Part shown: piece by piece, positions 7,073 to 8,938 of the stretch
How positions within the stretch are numbered: the stretch's first letter is position 1
Layout of the letters: each line of letters opens with the position of its first letter
NCBI GenBank assembly: GCA_002378975.1
Contig: DFST01000150.1
Location: forward strand, 1-8,938
Length of the DNA: 8,938 bases
Source: Chitinophagaceae bacterium UBA3430
GTDB lineage: Bacteria; Bacteroidota; Bacteroidia; Chitinophagales; Chitinophagaceae
Direction: 5' to 3'
Translations under genes and position numbers: made by a program
Notes under the pieces: generated by a model
Database searches by the model: none
What the model saw: the letters and a program-made list of their open reading frames with translations, nothing else
What the model was told of the DNA's origin: nothing

Positions 7073-8005
7073 ATGCCCTTGAGATCTCTGTCCATATCAA
7101 TCATACTGATCGCCCTGTTTCTACAGGCGAGCAACCCGATGCATGCTCAGGAAGTGTTTGCCCGCTTCACGGTCAATTCCAGTAAGGTCAGTACCCAGAT
7201 CGATAAGAAGATCTTTCAGACCCTCCAGAACGGCATCACGAATTTTATCAATAACCGCAAGTGGACCAACGACGTATTCCAACCCACCGAACGCATCCAA
7301 TGCAGCTTCGTATTGAACATCGAACAAGACCTGGGCAGCAACGTCTTTAAAGGTCGGCTCACCGTTCAAGCCGCCCGGCCCGCCTTCAACACGGCTTATG
7401 ATTCGCCCCTACTGAATTTTCAAGACGACAACGTAGTGTTTAAATACATCGAATTCCAACCCATCGAATTCAATGAGAACCGCGTGCAAGGCAACGATCC
7501 ACTGGTGGGCAACCTGACCGCCATCCTGGCTTATTACATCAACCTCATCCTTGGCATCGATTACGATTCATTTTCCATCCGCGGTGGCGAACCTTATTTC
7601 CTTCGATTGTGGAACATTGTCAACAACGCACCCGATAGCCGCGACATCTCCGGCTGGAAATCTTTTGACGGACTACGCAATCGGTATTGGCTGGCCGAAA
7701 ATTTCAACAACAATCGCTTCGCGCTCATGCACGATGCACTCTATGCCTATTACCGAACGGGCCTGGATGTTTTCTACGAGAACGAAGAAGCAGGACGAAC
7801 CGGAATTCTCAATGCACTCAGCTTTCTGCAAGCCATTCAATCTGAAAACCCCAGTGCCATGATCCTGCCTTTCTTCTTTCAAGGCAAAGGCAATGAGTTG
7901 GTGAAGATCTTTTCCAAGGCCAACGGCGAACAAAAAACCCGCGCCCGAGAACTGCTGACCAAACTGGACATCACCAACGGCTCCCTGTACAAAGAACTTC
8001 GATGA
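7073..8005 (+). CDS. DUF4835 family exported protein (possible T9SS-associated PorD-like protein)
   Basis: The 310-residue product has a Sec signal peptide (basic Arg4, hydrophobic 7-18, cleavage near MHA|QE at 25/26). The mature sequence resembles the DUF4835 family of Bacteroidota: an early FTVNSSKV segment, NGITNFINNRKWTNDVF, the FKYIEFQPIEFNEN block, the LTAILAYYINLILGIDYDSF hallmark, and a late DALYAYYRTGLDVF region. Family members usually sit beside bamD-rpoZ-coaBC. From memory, some databases name this family PorD, a type IX secretion component; I could not verify this. The T9SS-like tail of the EEP protein in this window shows only that such a system probably exists here. Location is periplasmic or outer-membrane associated (inference). 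The stop overlaps the next gene's start (ATGA), indicating coupled translation. No catalytic motif is visible. Confidence 0.88.
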   Translation: MPLRSLSISIILIALFLQASNPMHAQEVFARFTVNSSKVSTQIDKKIFQTLQNGITNFINNRKWTNDVFQPTERIQCSFVLNIEQDLGSNVFKGRLTVQAARPAFNTAYDSPLLNFQDDNVVFKYIEFQPIEFNENRVQGNDPLVGNLTAILAYYINLILGIDYDSFSIRGGEPYFLRLWNIVNNAPDSRDISGWKSFDGLRNRYWLAENFNNNRFALMHDALYAYYRTGLDVFYENEEAGRTGILNALSFLQAIQSENPSAMILPFFFQGKGNELVKIFSKANGEQKTRARELLTKLDITNGSLYKELR

Positions 8006-8460
8006 AACGACTGCTCCCGTTTCTTTTATTACCAATCCTCCTCGTGGCTTGTCAACGAACATCGGCCCGTCCCGACAACGTGCTCGCTCCAGCGAAAATG
8101 GAGCCCCTATTGTGGGAATTGCTGCAGGCCGATCAATTTGTAAGCAGCTTCGTAATCGGTCGAGATACCTCCCTCTCTACGCATACCACCGGCCCTCAAC
8201 TCTACCAATCCATCTTAAAAAAATACGGGGTCAGCGATTCGGTATTTAAAGCCAGCCTTGCCTATTACAAAGCCCATCCCAAGGAGTTTCTTCCGATGTT
8301 GGACTCACTGAGCCAAAAGCCCGACTTGGCTCCTACATCCATTTTGGACACACAGGTCACCTCAAAACCCAAACCCATTTCAACCCCGGTGCCCACCCCA
8401 AATATTCAGCGCGATCCAAGCAAACCAGCCGTCAACGCTCCCCAGCCATTGGCCTACTAG
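8002..8460 (+). CDS. DUF4296 family lipoprotein
   Basis: The 152-residue product has a short lipoprotein signal peptide (Lys2, Arg3, then a Leu-rich stretch) ending in LLVAC, with Cys17 as the probable lipidation site. The following region, with LLWELLQADQFV near 37-48, then LYQSILKKYGVSDSVFKASLAYYKAHP about 67-93, matches the small helical DUF4296 domain common in Bacteroidota. From about residue 111 the tail becomes Pro/Thr/Ser/Lys-rich low complexity (SKPKPISTPVPTP) and probably disordered. Function is unknown; an envelope location follows from the lipobox. Its ATG overlaps the DUF4835 stop by 4 nt, so the two are almost certainly cotranscribed. The next gene starts 41 nt after its stop, with no terminator seen between them. 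Confidence 0.82.
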   Translation: MKRLLPFLLLPILLVACQRTSARPDNVLAPAKMEPLLWELLQADQFVSSFVIGRDTSLSTHTTGPQLYQSILKKYGVSDSVFKASLAYYKAHPKEFLPMLDSLSQKPDLAPTSILDTQVTSKPKPISTPVPTPNIQRDPSKPAVNAPQPLAY

Positions 8461-8501
8461 TTCCGGATTCTTGATTAATTTCACCGAACAAGTGTACGTA
8501 T

Positions 8502-8938
8502 ATGAATAAAGTGGTTGCTGATGCCCGCACCGCCATTTCCGATGTTCAGGATGGCGCGGTGCTCATGCTGGGTGGGTTTGGACTCTGTGGCATTCCGGAG
8601 AATTGCATTGCTGCCCTGGTGGAGAAACAAGTGACCCAGCTCACATGCATATCCAACAACGCGGGCGTGGACGATTTCGGAATCGGCCTGCTGCTGAAAC
8701 AACATCAAGTCAAAAAAATGATCTCCTCCTATGTGGGCGAGAACGCAGAATTCGAACGACAATTACTCTCCGGAGAATTGGAAGTAGATTTAATTCCGCA
8801 GGGAACCTTGGCCACCCGTTGCTTAGCAGCCGGCTATGGGATGCCCGCCATATACACACCCGCCGGTGTTGGAACGGAAGTGGCCATGGGCAAAGAAGTA
8901 CGAAATTTCAATGGGAAGGACTACCTCATGGAGTTGGC
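8502..8938 (+). CDS. scoA: Succinyl-CoA:3-ketoacid CoA-transferase subunit A (3' end cut by window)
   Basis: The frame from ATG 8502 stays open to the window edge (145 codons plus two bases); family members are about 230 residues, so roughly 60% is present. It shows family I CoA-transferase alpha-subunit signatures: the glycine-rich GGFGLCGIPEN (24-34), ISNNAG (50-55), SSYVGEN (75-81), LIPQGTLATR (98-107) and TPAGVGTEVAMGK (119-131). The catalytic Glu resides in the B subunit, expected just beyond the window. The enzyme moves CoA from succinyl-CoA to acetoacetate or a related 3-oxoacid in ketone-body, leucine or fatty-acid breakdown. The related acetate (AtoD) or 3-oxoadipate (PcaI) transferases cannot be fully excluded without the rest. 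The 41-nt upstream gap has no clear promoter, so readthrough from DUF4296 is possible, although the function is unrelated. Confidence 0.88.
   Translation, partial: MNKVVADARTAISDVQDGAVLMLGGFGLCGIPENCIAALVEKQVTQLTCISNNAGVDDFGIGLLLKQHQVKKMISSYVGENAEFERQLLSGELEVDLIPQGTLATRCLAAGYGMPAIYTPAGVGTEVAMGKEVRNFNGKDYLMEL

Noticed and set aside
5830..7090. Shared MPLR N-terminus of BamD and the DUF4835 protein
   Set aside because: The DNA differs beyond the first few bases and the signal peptides are otherwise unrelated; most simply coincidence.
8461..8501. Possible promoter in the gap before the CoA-transferase gene
   Set aside because: The nearest candidate (TAATTTCA) has two mismatches to TAnnTTTG and no -33 partner was seen.

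Overview
This window looks like a chromosomal segment from a member of the Bacteroidota, probably the Chitinophagaceae/Sphingobacteriia side of the phylum. Three things suggest this. First, the block bamD - omega-type rpoZ - DUF4835 - DUF4296 is characteristic of that phylum. Second, several starts lie just downstream of the Bacteroidota -7 element TAnnTTTG, and no start has a convincing Shine-Dalgarno sequence. Third, the leftmost protein ends in what looks like the beginning of a type IX secretion (T9SS) C-terminal sorting domain. Assignment below phylum is an inference.

Layout: the left part (1-3775) is a minus-strand run of three genes with gaps of 18 and 29 nt. In transcription order these are a long-chain polyprenyl diphosphate synthase (2813-3775), the single-strand-DNA exonuclease RecJ (1097-2794), and an exported endonuclease/exonuclease/phosphatase (EEP) family protein (1-1067, cut by the window edge). 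A 194-nt divergent spacer (3776-3969) is the longest non-coding stretch; it carries a near-consensus promoter for the right-hand side. There is no gene-free stretch above 300 nt.

The right part is all plus strand. A 573-residue outer-membrane protein (3970-5691) combines a barrel-like N-terminal region, calcium-type DxDGDG repeats and a divergent OmpA C-terminal domain. It is closed by a strong intrinsic terminator. Next come bamD (5830-6645), overlapping rpoZ (6638-6979), and a second intrinsic terminator. A DUF4835 exported protein (7073-8005) and a DUF4296 lipoprotein (8002-8460) follow with ATGA coupling. The window ends inside the A subunit of a succinyl-CoA:3-ketoacid CoA-transferase-like enzyme (8502 onward).

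How the genes relate: most products serve the cell envelope (quinone or lipid-carrier isoprenoid synthesis, outer-membrane protein assembly, OmpA-type protein, two exported proteins of unknown role, one T9SS cargo). Informational genes (recJ, rpoZ) are mixed in. I see no mobile element, CRISPR array, tRNA or rRNA, and no convincing new multi-gene system. The points most worth checking are the missing coaBC between rpoZ and DUF4835, the OmpA domain that appears to have lost its peptidoglycan-binding residues, and the very short or absent 5' leaders predicted at three genes.
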